From: Argopecten irradians
Taxonomy: Eukaryota; Mollusca; Bivalvia; Pectinida; Pectinidae
DNA: 64,000 nt
Reading direction: 5' to 3'
Assembly (NCBI RefSeq): GCF_041381155.1
Contig: NC_091141.1
Span: 25,998,828-26,062,827, forward strand
The notes under the pieces were generated by a model. The model had not been told where the DNA came from. It was given only the letters and a program-made list of their open reading frames with translations, and searched no databases. Each line of letters begins with the position of its first letter. Positions within the stretch are counted from its first letter, which is position 1. Below, in pieces: positions 23,054-35,816 of the stretch. The translations under genes were made by a program, and so were the position numbers.

Positions 23054-24221
23054 AAAAGTATCAAAAATAATTAATTGCATCCCGAAAAAATTCTGTGGCA
23101 CTATATCCTATATGGAATGAAGCACTGATTACGCATGAACCAAAGGCAAAATAAATTATCTTATATTATTTTGGTGTTAACTAGACATATTTATACACAA
23201 TTAAACACAGATTATTGTTCAAATGATGAATATCATTTATGCTCTGTCGGCGGTGGAGCATCTTTACTAACAAAACCGACCCTTGTCTAATCTGAATCCT
23301 TGTGTATTCAAATTATAAGTCAAAGTAAATTTGGCTGTGGCACAAGAGGTAACAACTGTCTCTGGGATAACTAATTACAATTGTTTATCCACATTGTTTT
23401 GGGATTTCCCATCCCTCTATTGTTGTATTGAAATTGCTTGTTGGCCAGTTTGTTTACTGATCAGTCCTTAACATTGTGTTGGCATGCACATGGCTAGCTA
23501 GGCCACATCAGAAACCTGCACAAGAAATTTTAGGAAGGCCCCCTTCTGCAATCAATAATTCAAATCAAGGATGGCGGCTCTTTTCCTGATTGTTTCCAAA
23601 ATACAATACCGGTATGTATAACTATTAAAGCACCAATATAAAGAAACCCTACATACTAAAGTATGAATACTGAAAATATCCCTTCAGTACTTTCTGAGAA
23701 ATAGTGATAACAAGAAAAGTTTACAGATGCACAAAGAAACAGTGGAAAAGCCTACAGATGAAGGGCAATTTAAAGAATCTATTATCTGATAATGATGGGC
23801 TGAATAATGTTGGTGGATACAGACATTGTCTATATATATATATATAGTATACACAATTTACTTGTGGCATACATGCAACTATATAGCGAAAATCTACACA
23901 GTGTTGCATGCGAGTAGGTATACAATCAGTTCTCTTGTTTGCCATCACCACAATTCACATTTCCTCAAGTAATCTTTGATCCAACGTCCTCAAACATCTC
24001 ATTGAAATGACTGGGAAAGTCTACGGTAATTTTACGAGTAAAAACTCACACAATAAAATAACACTGTACTTGTGTTATGTGACACAGCATTGACTTGTTC
24101 GGCATCATCCACAACCCTTGGCTGGCTACTACTAGCAAGGCATGCAGCTGATACCCAGTAAAAGGAACATTGCAACAGGCAGTTAATATCCATGGATTAT
24201 AGGTCACTGACAATGGAAACT
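23054..24221. other. Non-coding DNA downstream of THYN1
   Basis: No exon or clear element is visible apart from a short TA repeat near 23831-23847. The part nearest 24221 probably holds the THYN1 3' UTR on the minus strand. Confidence 0.35.
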
Positions 24222-27200
24222 TCATCCTGATGAATCTGGTTCTTTATCCTCTAAACTCAAAATGAAATCCCACTCTTCTGAAACGAAACAAAAAAAATTA
24301 GAAATTATTTTATGTGTTGTTTGGTCCTGCTTTGCCATTAAGTTCAGTATTTGACAGAGCACACAAGAATAGAATCACATGGAACATTGTGTAATTTTAT
24401 AAATCGGCAAAACATTAACAATCTACCATATATATCTCTTATAACAAAATAAGTAAATCCTGCCTTACCAACCACCCCAGTATAAAAATCAAAGTACTGA
24501 AAGTACTGTGCGGTAAAACTTCTGGATGATAGGAGTTGATTCGAGTGTTAAAGATTGATAAGTCAATGGTTATATTATCAGTATAACTGCAAATTGGAAA
24601 ACGATCCAAAGAAAACAGGACTTAAACTAAGGCTGAAAAACTAATACAAATAATTGTTTTTTATTTGGTCGTAATAATTTATCACATTGATTTATTTTCT
24701 CACATTTTGTACAGGTCCAGTTATTCTAAATACACATAATGCATTTCAGTGCAGAACCTTCAATCAAAGAGGAAGTATTTATGTTGTCAAGTTTATATTA
24801 TTTACTGGTTATATTATATAAAATCTCATATAATGTTTAAGCAATACCGTACACGTATTTGACCTTTAATGACTAATATGAATGACATCAAGGATTTCCT
24901 TTTTAACAAAAATGTATCTAGCAAGTTTAAGAACACCATACTATCTATAACTACAAAAATTAATGGTTGTCAGACCGTGTAACATATATAACTAACGTAT
25001 ATTGTCATAAAGGATGACTTTCATGCTTCATAACTTCACTAATACTACTTTGGCAACATATCAGGGAGAAAGAGGGGAAAGAGAGGGAAAGAGAGAAATA
25101 AATCTCTGTCAGCTATCAGCTGTTTTCCATATATATGCTTTATCAAGTTTCAAGTACATGAATGTATATCTATTAACTATAAAACTAAATAACCTGAGTT
25201 AATTAACTAAACGACATGTAAATGGCACGAAGGATGATTTTTGTCAAAACATGTTAATATTTTTTCTCTATGTCTATCAAGTTTGTAGTACATCACAACA
25301 TATATTCTAACAAACGGTAACGGCACGAGTTACCTAAATGACAGATATTGTCATCAGTGTCCTTTTCTAATAACAATTTGTAAATATCTTCCTATTAAAC
25401 ATCATGGAAAGTTGTTCAGCAAAATTTGGAGCAAGGATAGGTCCAAAATTCGGATCGCAAATTCACTCAGAAATTTTACTTTGACATGATAGTTTACTTT
25501 GAAATTTGTCTATTGGTTCCAAAACTGTTTTCATAAGGCTTGGACATGATAATTTACATTGAAATATGAATATTGGTAGAAAAACTGTTCTTATAAGGCT
25601 TGGTTCAAGAAAAACATAATTGTAGTATATAATTTAATGAAGGATAGTGACACGCTTACTTTTTACTGTTTTGATGAATTGATACAAATCTATCAGATTA
25701 GTACTAATTTTGTGGAAAATCACGGTTTTATTATCTGCTATCAGAGAATACCTGAATTAGGCTGACTCTGAAATATGTCAAGTTTGTTTCCTACTTACAT
25801 CAAATATTTCATATTGATCTGTACAATGTTATGAAAAAATAACATAACTCCTACTGGGAGGAGAAGATGGGAAGACTTAATTAGTCCAGTCGAATCATTT
25901 GAAATGGGTTGATATTTCTAAAATTTCCTTTACAGTAACGAAAATTATAAGCTTCAGTGGTTTCAATATAAATTATAGCAGATTAACTCAGCAATTTTAC
26001 TTTGACATGATAATCTACTTTGAAAAAACATTGATGTTACAAATTATATAAGTACATTTGCCTAGTACAGAATAGTACGTACATGTATTACAATTTCATT
26101 TATATTTTAAACACCTCCAAATTTTTTCATTTAATTTGCATAAACAACCAAACGATAAAATTTCGTTATAAAATGACACTTAATCCTCTAAACAATAGAA
26201 CAGCCAACTCTAGATCACTGCTTATTGTTTTGATGTGGTCATGATCAATGTATCACACCTTCACGCTTGGCTGCACACTGCTACAGATACGAAGAGATGT
26301 ATATATGGGGTGGTTATCTATCCTATAATCTTTGAAATATTTTTCTCGAAAACCCAGCTCCCTACCGCTCCGAACCGCTGTAAATGAAAATGTGTATGAG
26401 CAAGGGACGTCAGAAACATTATATAACATGTGTTGAGAATATGTATAACAGTATTTACATTAAAACCTATCTACCGGGTATTAAAACCACCCAGTGGTCT
26501 GAGTAAAAGTGGTCTTAATAGCGAGGTGGTCTTAATTCTGAGGTGGACCAGGTTTCTTCTATGATCATGACGATCAAGAACAGAAACTCTGTATCCTAGC
26601 TGACCGGTACATAATATATGTACTGTATTTTTGTTTCAAAATTGAAATTTTATGAAAAATGCAATATACATGTATATATAAATGTATATTATATATATTT
26701 TTTTAATTTTTTGTTCATTTTTTTGCATTTAACACATTTACAAATACATGGGACATCAACATAAACTTGACATGACATATACATTACATTTATATAAAAA
26801 AAAACATAAGAAACATAACATAGCATGCTGAGTATGTACATGTACGTGTGGGGAAAAAACCAGTTTGATATATTTTGGTTAAGATAAATTTGCAAATTAC
26901 TATATTTGATCAATTAGTTTTGTCGGCCATTAGAATCTTAATCATATCATATTTTAATGCATGCGTATCTAATCAAAACCAATAATTTACAAATATTTTT
27001 TAAAGTTTGATAAATTAGGGACATACAATGACTATACCATTTATTTCTAGAGCATAGACATATTTTTTCATTAAATTAAGTTAATGGTGTGTGCTTACTT
27101 AAATCTTAAACTGAATTTCACTGAAGTAATTGTTGACAATCTAAATGAAAATACTTTTTCTAGACATTACTTTCTATTATGTTTTAATTATAATTCAAAT

Positions 27201-30200
27201 ACATATCGTTAGTTTAATCAGAGATTTAGATAGTAATTAAATTTTCTATGTCTCTGGTTTAATTATCACATAGTATCACCTGAGGTAAATGAGAATCTAT
27301 GTGTTTTAAAATTGGTATTGATCTGTGTAATTTATTATAAAATATTTACGTAAATCGATTTTAATTATCCCGCTATGTGCAATGATTGGTCAAATAATAA
27401 CTTACGATCACAATAGGTAAAGTGTTTGAAAGACTACTGTGCAATAGTCAAGCGTACTTTTAACTAATGCAAAACACCGGTTGTTTACCGCAACAAAATA
27501 GATGACACATCTATTGAAATGAGATGATTGGCCTACGGTACTTCATAAATATCTGAAATAAGATCAATATATCTCATACATTAAAGAATTTTAATTCCAT
27601 TGGCGTTACACGTATGAGAAAGAACTGTCTAAATCGTTCGATCTCGCCACCAGGGCTAGCGAAAGAACGTTGCATTACTTGTGGTTTCGATTACGTCAAC
27701 TGCCAGTCACAAGTATGCAAATGATGGCGATTAACACTCTCCTAGTATAGGTAGATAATCTGATAATTAGGTCGACGGAAACAAAAGACTGACTGATGTA
27801 CCTGCGGGTAGTTGTTCACGGGTTGCTGCGTGCGGGAAGGTGAGGCACAGCGAGGTGTGAAGTCACATGTGCCTGTGGTCATAATCAAAGGGTCAATTAG
27901 TGTTAATTTAGTGGTCGTTGGGACTATGAAAATTGGTCGTAAAACGGAATAGCGGTGTGATTGTATTTCTGAAGAGAAAAAAAATCGGAACTGAAAATAA
28001 GTGGCCGTAATAGTGGGATGTTCGTAATTTAGTGTATATGCTATACATGTCTATGTTTGGAATAAACTTTTGGAAAATAAAAATAAAATAAAACAAAAAT
28101 AAATATAAAGACAAAATAAAAGAATATTTTCAAGCATGGTGAATTAACAACAAATAAAAATATGAAATAAAGAAAATAAAAATAATCTGCCGACGATAAG
28201 GGTTGAACCCGGGTCGTCAGTATAGAAAGCGCAGGACCTACCACGACACCACTTGTATCTGTTGATTTCTTCGTGAATATCATTAAGTTAATAATGAAAT
28301 GCAGTTCACTATATTTTCTTATTTTCTTCGCAATCAACTTAAAATGATATTGATGCTGCTGAATAAGTTTACAGAATGCTTCTAAACTAGTTTATATTGT
28401 ATCTGGGTGCAAATTACTACTACATATACCACAAATGTGTGGTTATTCAGTTTATTCTTCACGACACCAGCCGGGGAAAAAGCTAGTTCCAGAATTGCGA
28501 TCACAATACTGGTAAAACCAGTTTTACTGTAATCACCTACTAATGAGACCACTTCTCTAGAGTCCTAAGTGACTACTGGTAATTTCAACAAATTTCAAGT
28601 CAACCTGTGGTGAGTGAGTATAAAGCCAAAGACTTGGCTAGTATATAAAAAACTATTAAATCTTTTATTTGTCTTTAAAGACAGGTTTGACTGTACACAA
28701 AATGTAACAAATAATTGTGTAATGCATATGTACAATTACATGTACAAGTATATGCATGTCACAATGGAAAATTCAACAAAAGGTTGCTGAATTGAAGTCT
28801 TTGTACTGACTCAACCGCAAAACCTTAAATTTGAATTGTTTTTTATCCAGTAATTTGAGTTTAGTTACTTAACAAGAGGAATCTTAGTGCCTATTAATCT
28901 GATCTGCATCTCAGAGGAAAGAGGGATACGTTCTTCTTATTTCTAAAATTCTTCGAACAAACGAGAAGATATACATAAATACATGACTGTATAAAAGAGT
29001 AAATGGTTTCCGATTGTAAAATCGATGATTAATCAATATGTTGGTTTTGAGACATAGTGGGTAAAGTGCAAATTACTGTTGATTTGTTTGACCTTCCGGA
29101 GGTTGTGACGTCATATTTTGACACAATTCTTGGGACATCAAAATCACTGGAAGGTGGAACTGATCGACGCTAAATTGTACTCTAACCACGTTGTTTTGGA
29201 ATCTTGAAACCTCTGTATTGATTATCAATTGTGATTTTACGAACACATTCAAGACTATACAAACATCGTCACTCACTCGGCAACTTACAAGGGAGGCAAT
29301 CCCTAAATTCTGAAGACACATACCTTTGGTAAGTGGCTGTACTGAAAGACGAGCCCTTGTAAACAGGGCTAGATTAGACAGGGGACCACCAGAATCTTTA
29401 TGTTTTAGAAATAACTGTTTTAGCTCTGTCAGTGGTATAAACCTCTTCAGCATCCTCTCAAACTTCACATCAACCATGAACAATCGTGGACTCTCCTTCT
29501 TGGCAGACCTACAAAAACATTCATTAATCTGATGGATTTATAAGCAATAAACATCTCTCCTAATTCCTTCAAACACCAAACAGAGCAAGGACATGGGTAT
29601 ACTGTGTAATATACAATTTATATCAAGTTCATGGCAAAGGATAAAGAAAATCCTAATACTTTTTTAGCTGAAAAGCCAGGCATTTTATGATATTTTAAGA
29701 AAAAGAATTGAAAGCAATACTGTAGTAGTGATTATTTTAACACATTAGACATTTGATGTAAACATTTGGCCATTTTTCTGTATTCCTAAATAAATAAATC
29801 GGGGTCAAAGAAGTAATATCAACAGGATTTTCCAGATGACACGGGATCAAATCAAACGTAAGTTTATTAATAAATTTATTAATAAATTTACATAAATTCA
29901 TAAATAAATCAGAATACATTATACTCAGTGGGGTATTTGTGATCAGGTTTTTATATGCAATTAGATTTAAAATATTATAAAATTGTGCATCTTATATAAT
30001 AACTGTATACCAACTTATTTTAGCAGCAACTTATTTCCCGTTTTCATGCCTATTTTAACGTGGTGACTTGATTTCACAATTATGTTAGAGTCAAAAGGTT
30101 CTCCTGTTACTTTTGCCTCAAGCTTTTTCATAATTTCGTTATTTCTACTAGCCTTTGAAATTTATGAGCTGGTTTACGATAATAAAAAATTTCTGAACTG

Positions 30201-33200
30201 GCCTCATATATGTACTTACGCATCATAATGGATGTCTTTAGGATCAAACTGGGTGTGGTCAGGATAACTGACCACGTCCAGTGAACTGGCCTCATATATG
30301 TACTTACCCATCATAATGGATGTCTTTAGGATCAAACTGGGTGTGGTCAGGATAACTGACCACGTCCAGTGAACTGGCCTCATATATGTACTTACCCATC
30401 ATAATGGATGTCTTTAGGATCAAACTGGGTGTGGTCAGGATAACTGACCACGTCCAGTGAACTGGCCTCATATATGTACTTACGCATCATAATGGATGTC
30501 TTTAGGATCAAACTGGGTGTGGTCAGGATAACTGAACACGTCCAGCAAACTGGCCTCATATATGTACTTACGCATCATAATGGATGTCTTTAGGATCAAA
30601 CTGGGTGTGGTCAGGATAACTGACCACGTCCAGTGAACTGGCCTCATATATGTACTTACCCATCATAATGGATGTCTTTAGGATCAAACTGGGTGTGGTC
30701 AGGATAACTGACCACGTCCAGAGAACTAGCCTCATATATGTACTTACCCATCATAATGAATGTCTTTAGGATCAAACTGGGTGTGGTCAGGATAACTGAC
30801 CACGTCCAGTGAACTAGCCTCATATATTTACTTACGCATCATAATGGATGTCTTTAGGATTCAAACTGGGTGTGGTCAGGATAACTGACCACGTCCAGAG
30901 AACTAGCCTCATATATTTACTTACGCATCATAATGGATGTCTTTAGGATCAAAAGGGTGTGGTCAGGATAACTGACCACGTCCAGTGAACTAGCCTCATA
31001 TATTTACTTACGCATCATAATGGATGTCTTTAGGATCAAACTGGGTGTGGTCAGGATAACTCTCCTTTACAATCTACAAAACAATTGAGAATTAAAAACA
31101 AATTTCTACTAGACAATAATATACAAGGTAATACATTCTTATAGATGGAACCTAATTATTGTATATATTGTTTGCTATAAGTTGGGCATTAATCCATCAA
31201 TGCAATACATTACATCTCAACTTGAAATCAGCAAATAAGAAATAATCTACCAAAAAAATAAAGTTTACCAACTGATTTTAGAAAATTTGATAAACAATGC
31301 TTTTTGTTTTTGTTTTACATCCTATTAACAGCCAGGTACATTTACCATGTTAAGAAAGTGTAGGAAAACTGGAGTAGCCAAAGAACAAAAGGCCCAGACG
31401 GCCTGTATCGCTCACCTGGTTTGTAATGGTTCTGAATACAGGATCACTGTTTATTTTCTGAAGGAATTATCCTATTGAGCCCCACCACTCTTTCTACTCC
31501 AGGAGGTCAGAGCCAAAATGAATACAAATTCTGTTCCCCTTCCCCAAAGGATGTTCCTGGCCAAATTTGCTTCCATGCAGAACTATATCACTAGTAACGA
31601 TTCAAAGGATTTACCTCTATTTCTCCTATTGGGCCACACCCCTCCTGCCCCAGGTGGGTCAGAGCCAAAATTTATACAAACTCTGTTCCCCTTCCCCCAA
31701 GGATGTTTCTGGGCAAAGTTGGTTAGAATCCATGTAGTACTCTATGACTAGTATCGATTTAAAGGATTTACCTCTATTTCATCTATTGGGTTCCACCTCT
31801 CCTGCCCCAGGGGGGTCCAGAGCCAAAATTTATACAAACTCTGTTCCTTTTCCCCCAAGGATGTTTCTGGCCAAATTTGGTTATAATCCATGCAGAACTC
31901 TATGATCAGTAGCATAAGCTTCATAACCACCAAATTATGATCAGTAATCAGACGTAGTATTCAAATTAAAACCAGAAGTGGAGGGCTAGAGGTAATGTGT
32001 CAACACCCAATTAACCACTTGGCTATCACAGCCCCAATAAACCATCGTCGGGGACCCACGGTTGATTGCACTACACTACGCTACACTTATCACCCGTGGG
32101 ACAGCTCGATCTCGGAGCACCGCATTTGTCAAGGGCCATCTGATTGGCCCCGTCATATTTTCCTGCCAATTTTTTAGCCAATGAGATTGCAGGTAACATA
32201 TATACGCTTCACAGAAGCTGTACATACCTTAAAAACTTGTATAATTTGCGCACCAGTGTAATTTGCGCAGGTACTTTTTAGGACTGAAAATGCAGAAAAA
32301 AATCTACTATCAGATTGATAAACAATGCTTTTTGTTTTTGTTTTACATCCTATTAACAGCCAGGTACATTTACCATGTTAAGAAAGTGTAGGAAAACTGG
32401 AGTAGCCAAAGAACAAAAGGCCCAGACGGCCTGTATCGCTCACCTGGTTTGTAATGGTGTAATGTTCTGAATACAGGATCACTGTTTATTTTCTGAAGGA
32501 ATTATCCTATTGGGCCCCACCACTCTTTCTACTCCAGGAGATCAGAGCCAAAATGAATACAAATTCTGTTCCCCTTCCCCAAAGGATGTTCCTGGCTAAA
32601 TTTGCTTCCATGCAGAACTATATCACTAGTAGTGATTCAAGGATTTACCTCTATTTCTCCTATTGGGCCACACCCCTCCTGCCCCAGGTGGGTCAGAGCC
32701 AAAATTTATACAAACTCTGTTCCCCTTCCCCCAAGGATGTTTCTGGGCAAAGTTGGTTAGAATCCATGTAGTACTCTATGACTAGTAGCGATTTAAAGGA
32801 TTTACCTCTATGTCATCTATTGGGTTCCACCTCTCCTGCCCCAGGGGGGTCCAGAGCCAAAATTTATACAAACTCTGTTCCTCTTCCCCCAAGGATGTTT
32901 CTGGCCAAATTTGGTTATAATCCATGCAGAACTCTATGATCAGTAGCATAAGCTTCATAACCACCAAATTATGATCAGTATCAGACATAGTATTCAACTT
33001 AAAACCAGAAGTGGAGGGCTAGAGGTAATATGTCAACACCCAATTAACCACTTGGCTATCACAGCCCCAATAAACCATCGTTGGAGACCCACGGTTGGTT
33101 GCACTACACTACGCTACACTTATCACCCGTGGGACAGCTCGATCTCGGAGCACTGCATTTGTCAAAGGCCATCTGATTGGCCCCGACATATTTTCCTGCC

Positions 33201-35595
33201 AAGGTTTTAGCCAATGAGATTGCAGGTAACATATATACGCTTCACAGAAGCTGTACATAAACAACATTGATATACATGAATATTCTGCCTCCAAACTGAA
33301 GAGTTCTCATTTTAAAAGAGTTATGTTGATTGGTTTCTATTTATAGAGTGATGTGATTGAAGAGGTGCTCTGAGATTGAGCTGTCCCACAGGTGATAAGT
33401 GTAGCATAGTGGTAATGCAATCAACCATGGGTCTCCGACAATGCAATAAACAATTGTAAGTTATGTTTTAGTATCTACTTACTTCACAAACAGCAGCAAT
33501 GCCAGGGATCTTAGTGTTACTGTGATAGAAGAACATTTTCTGCCCAACCTTCATATCATCTCTCATAAAGTTCCGTGCCTGCAAAAACAATACCAATTTA
33601 AAACTTATTTTAAAGTATACTACTAGAACTGAACAGCAAATGGCTACCAAATTAAATTTCTCCAATACCCCTCATTGACCGATTGTCAGACAGTATATGT
33701 AGTGATCAAATGTGGTTTGGGCATACAATTTACATAAAAATTCAAAATAGTAAAAGAAATACATCAGTTATCTCCCATTAATAATATTTAATTATTATCT
33801 TTCATAATCCAAAGTCATCATACTGTAATCAATCCATTATCAATTAAAATCGAAAATCGCCCCAACACTAATAAGTATAAAGATCATTTTCCTCTGTCTT
33901 TAGCCTCTATTCTGCATTTGCATATTACAGAGTTATCTGCCCTTACGGGTAGGTATCGATTGTGACATCATGCGATACTTTTTGGAGAAACCAACGTAAA
34001 TTAAACTCACAAAATAATGACGTCACATGTACATTGAATACATACCCGCAAGGGAGCTAACTCTGTAACATCCAAAGACGGAATAGAGAGGTTTGACAGT
34101 ATCATTACGTATTTATAGTTATCCACCACTCTGTCTCTATTCTATACATACCTGGTAGTTCCTTACTCCATCCCAACATGCTGTTTGATCCTCACATGCC
34201 TTTAGGTCATCGATTCCAAACTAAAAACAAAAACAACTATCTTATTCAGGAGTTCTAAAATTCTGGATATATCTAAAATTAGGAAAATTTCCTAACAAGA
34301 AGTCCAGGGGCCTCATATATGGCACTAGAGTTCTGATACAGAATGTTACAAAGATGTTTCGGCTCCATATACACATGCATCTACCAGTCTCTTGATGTCA
34401 TTCAGGACTAATGTGTGTAAATACAGAACCCTGAAAAATGTAACAAACAAGATCAAGGCCGATGGCCCAACAGTCATCTGATTATTGGCTCGACACAAAC
34501 ATCGTGGTATACAAATTAAAGTATGTATACACTATAGTATCCTCGATACTCCAGGGGTTACTATAGGTGATGTTATATCCACCCCTGGACTACATACATA
34601 GTAAAACTAAAGACAACAAAACAGGTAATTCAGTCATTCAATGTACATCAAATGAATTATATTATGGTCCTATACACACATGGTTGACTATGTTGCTTTG
34701 AAGCTGGGCTTTGCTCTCTCTGTAGTCTTCAAATTAAGTCTTTGTTGGCCTGCGATTGATTCAGATTTGTTCCACTGATGAGCTGCCTTTTACTATGAGA
34801 CATTCAATTTAACAACCTTGGTTAATCTAGCCCTTCATTTGGCAAGCTTAATTTGTTATATAAACAATTTGTCAATAACTATTAGCGTTAATGAGTACTT
34901 AGTACTTGTATAGTTATATATTGACAAATTGTTTCAAGATTTAAGCCTATTTGACCCATATGTGACCTTGAATAAAGGTCACAGTCATTGATTTGAACAA
35001 ACTTGGTAGCCCTTCATCCCAGCATGCTACGTACATGCCCAAAACCAGGTCTCTAGGCCTCTTAGTTATCAAGAAGAAGGTTTTAGCTTAATTTTGACTC
35101 TGTGGTGACATTGAATGTCAAGGTAATGCATATCGTATAAACACACACAAATTATATGGTAGTCTCAGGGTGCTACAGGCCAAATATCAGGTCTCGATCC
35201 CTCTTAGTTACAGCATGAATTGAGAGACATTAAGTTGTTTTAAAGATTTGCTACAGCTGATATTCTGTCTTACAAATTAGTTACTGGTACCTCTTGCAGA
35301 TTGGTATTCATAGTGATCAATATTCAATATGATTATTTTACGCTCGCAAAACAGATGACATTACAATCAATACTTACCCACAAGGGCAGATAGTATCTAT
35401 AATATACAAAAACGGAATAATGGCAAAATAATTCACCTTCACATCTACACCTTTCTCTATACGACTATCAGGTTCAGATTTCATCAGCCAGTATGTATAG
35501 CATTTTGGTTTCTGCCCAGAGGTGGCTGTACTCGTCAAAGCTGATGTGTCTTCTTTTGTTTTCTCCTCATGATCAACTCCTCTCTTCCTTTTCAT
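24222..35595 (-). CDS. THYN1: Thymocyte nuclear protein 1-like (EVE domain)
   Basis: Exons in transcript order: 35437-35595, 34152-34220, 33483-33578, 31012-31073, 29324-29508 and 24222-24277 (stop at 24222-24224). All have GT-AG borders and matching phases, giving about 208 residues; human THYN1 has 225. The EVE domain starts YWLMKSEPDSRIEKGVDVK. It continues with CWDGVRNYQARNFMRDD, FFYHSNTKIPGIA, SYPDHTQFDPKDIHYDA, MVDVKFERMLKRFIPLTELK, GGPLSNLALFTRARLSVQPL and the end WDFILSLEDKEPDSSG. EVE proteins are small nuclear proteins related to YTH domains and linked to binding of modified bases. The Lys/Arg-rich start MKRKRG could help nuclear import. The ATG lies two bases inside an exon preceded by an acceptor, so an upstream exon exists. 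A candidate in-frame start at 37592 (MPRKERG) has only a weak donor. Introns hold an 88-bp array, a 1-kb duplication and several short elements. Confidence 0.92.
24278..29323 (-). other. THYN1: THYN1 last intron, about 5 kb
   Basis: The intron is AT-rich and mostly featureless. It contains a degenerate repeat with GTGGTCTTAATAGCGAGG near 26480-26560, a related stretch near 27910-28030, and a tRNA-like fragment at 28185-28253. No other gene was recognised. Confidence 0.45.
28185..28253 (-). repeat. tRNA-like SINE head remnant
   Basis: Read on the minus strand, an A-box-like TGGTGTCGTGG is followed about 40 bp on by a B-box GGGTTCAACCC (28200-28210), then AT-rich DNA. The T-stem does not pair properly and no acceptor stem closes, so this is not a working tRNA. 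A decayed tRNA-derived SINE is the likelier reading. Confidence 0.4.
30194..31060. repeat. THYN1: 88-bp minisatellite built from a THYN1 exon end and its splice donor
   Basis: Ten units with an exact 88-bp spacing cover the region. Read on the minus strand, each unit holds the last 49 bases of THYN1 exon 4 (SYPDHTQFDPKDIHYD), the donor GTAAGTA and about 30 bases of intron. The highest-coordinate unit is the real exon; nine more lie downstream in the intron. Each unit also holds the inverted repeat GTGGTCAG-GATAA-CTGACCAC. The copies differ by only a few bases. Confidence 0.9.
31288..33259 (+). repeat. Roughly 0.94-kb direct duplication, offset 1027 bp
   Basis: Copy 1 is 31288-32227 and copy 2 is 32315-33259; both run from TTGATAAACAATGCTTTTTG to CTTCACAGAAGCTGTACATA. 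Each contains a truncated Helitron-like array (GGCCCAGACGGCCTGTATCG onward, about three units, no 3' hairpin). A block with CTACACTACGCTACACTTAT and CCGTGGGACAGCTCGATCTC follows. About 90 bp of that block recurs inverted at 33362-33440. All lie in THYN1 intron 3. Confidence 0.75.
33362..33440 (-). repeat. Inverted copy of the CCGTGGGACAGCTCGATCTC block
   Basis: GAGATTGAGCTGTCCCACAG, GGTGATAAGTGTAGC and CAACCATGGGTCTCCGAC are the complement of the block in each arm of the 31.3-33.3 kb duplication. With 33065-33155 it forms an inverted pair about 210 bp apart, perhaps the termini of one element. Confidence 0.6.
33905..34088. mobile_element. MITE family A copy in THYN1 intron 2
   Basis: The arms are about 31 bp or more: left CTCTATTCTGCATTTGCATA and right (complement) CTCTATTCCGTCTTTGGATG, both continuing into TTACAGAGTTA. 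The core holds ATAATGACGTCACATG. This is the clearest full-length copy of the family, at 184 bp. Confidence 0.75.
34539..34802. mobile_element. MITE family B copy in THYN1 intron 1
   Basis: It shares ATCCTCGATACTCCAGGGGT, CACCCCTGGACTA, the AGTAAAACTAAAGACAAC stretch, TTTGAAGCTGGGC and TCTCTCTGTAGTCTTCAAA with the copy at 11047. The right arm is truncated near ACTATGAGACA. Confidence 0.65.
34830..35250 (+). mobile_element. Fragment of the GACCTTGAATGAAGG array family in THYN1 intron 1
   Basis: It contains AAGCCTATTTGACCC, TGTGACCTTGAATAAAGGTC, AACTTGGTAGCCCTTCATCC, CAGCATG and CTCTAGGCCTCTTAGTTA as in the 2.9-kb array. Two diverged units are visible, followed by the half copy of MITE family A near 35301-35419. 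Confidence 0.55.
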
Positions 35596-35642
35596 ACCTA
35601 CAAGAATAGATTAAGGCATCAGTGAGACCATACATATATGTA

Positions 35643-35730
35643 GGTGTTATTAAGCACGCTGTTTAAGTCAAAGACCCACTGTAGACTAATACATTTGCGG
35701 GTCTTTGACTTAGCAGTGTGCTAAACACCC
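35643..35730. mobile_element. Short inverted-repeat element with TA target site
   Basis: The arms GGTGTTATTAAGCACGCTG...AAGTCAAAGACCC and GGGTCTTTGACTTAGCAGTGTGCTAAACACC enclose about 20 bp. TA lies on both sides, which suggests a mariner-like miniature element. It sits 48 bp upstream of the THYN1 coding exon 1. Confidence 0.65.
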
Positions 35731-35816
35731 TATGGTGAGCTAAACTATCCATTCCTTGACACTCTAGGGGGTTACTATCACTGATGTTGTGACTTGTGTA
35801 AAATGCCTGTACTCTA

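Noticed and set aside
21268-23101. Open frames with PLFPLLGPAPPAPGG peptides on plus and related ones on minus
   Set aside because: They follow the Helitron-like array units, exist on both strands and show no protein family signature.
27908-28337. Two overlapping hydrophobic minus-strand frames
   Set aside because: They are Phe/Tyr/Ile-rich because of an A/T-rich tract, have no motifs and overlap the tRNA-like remnant.
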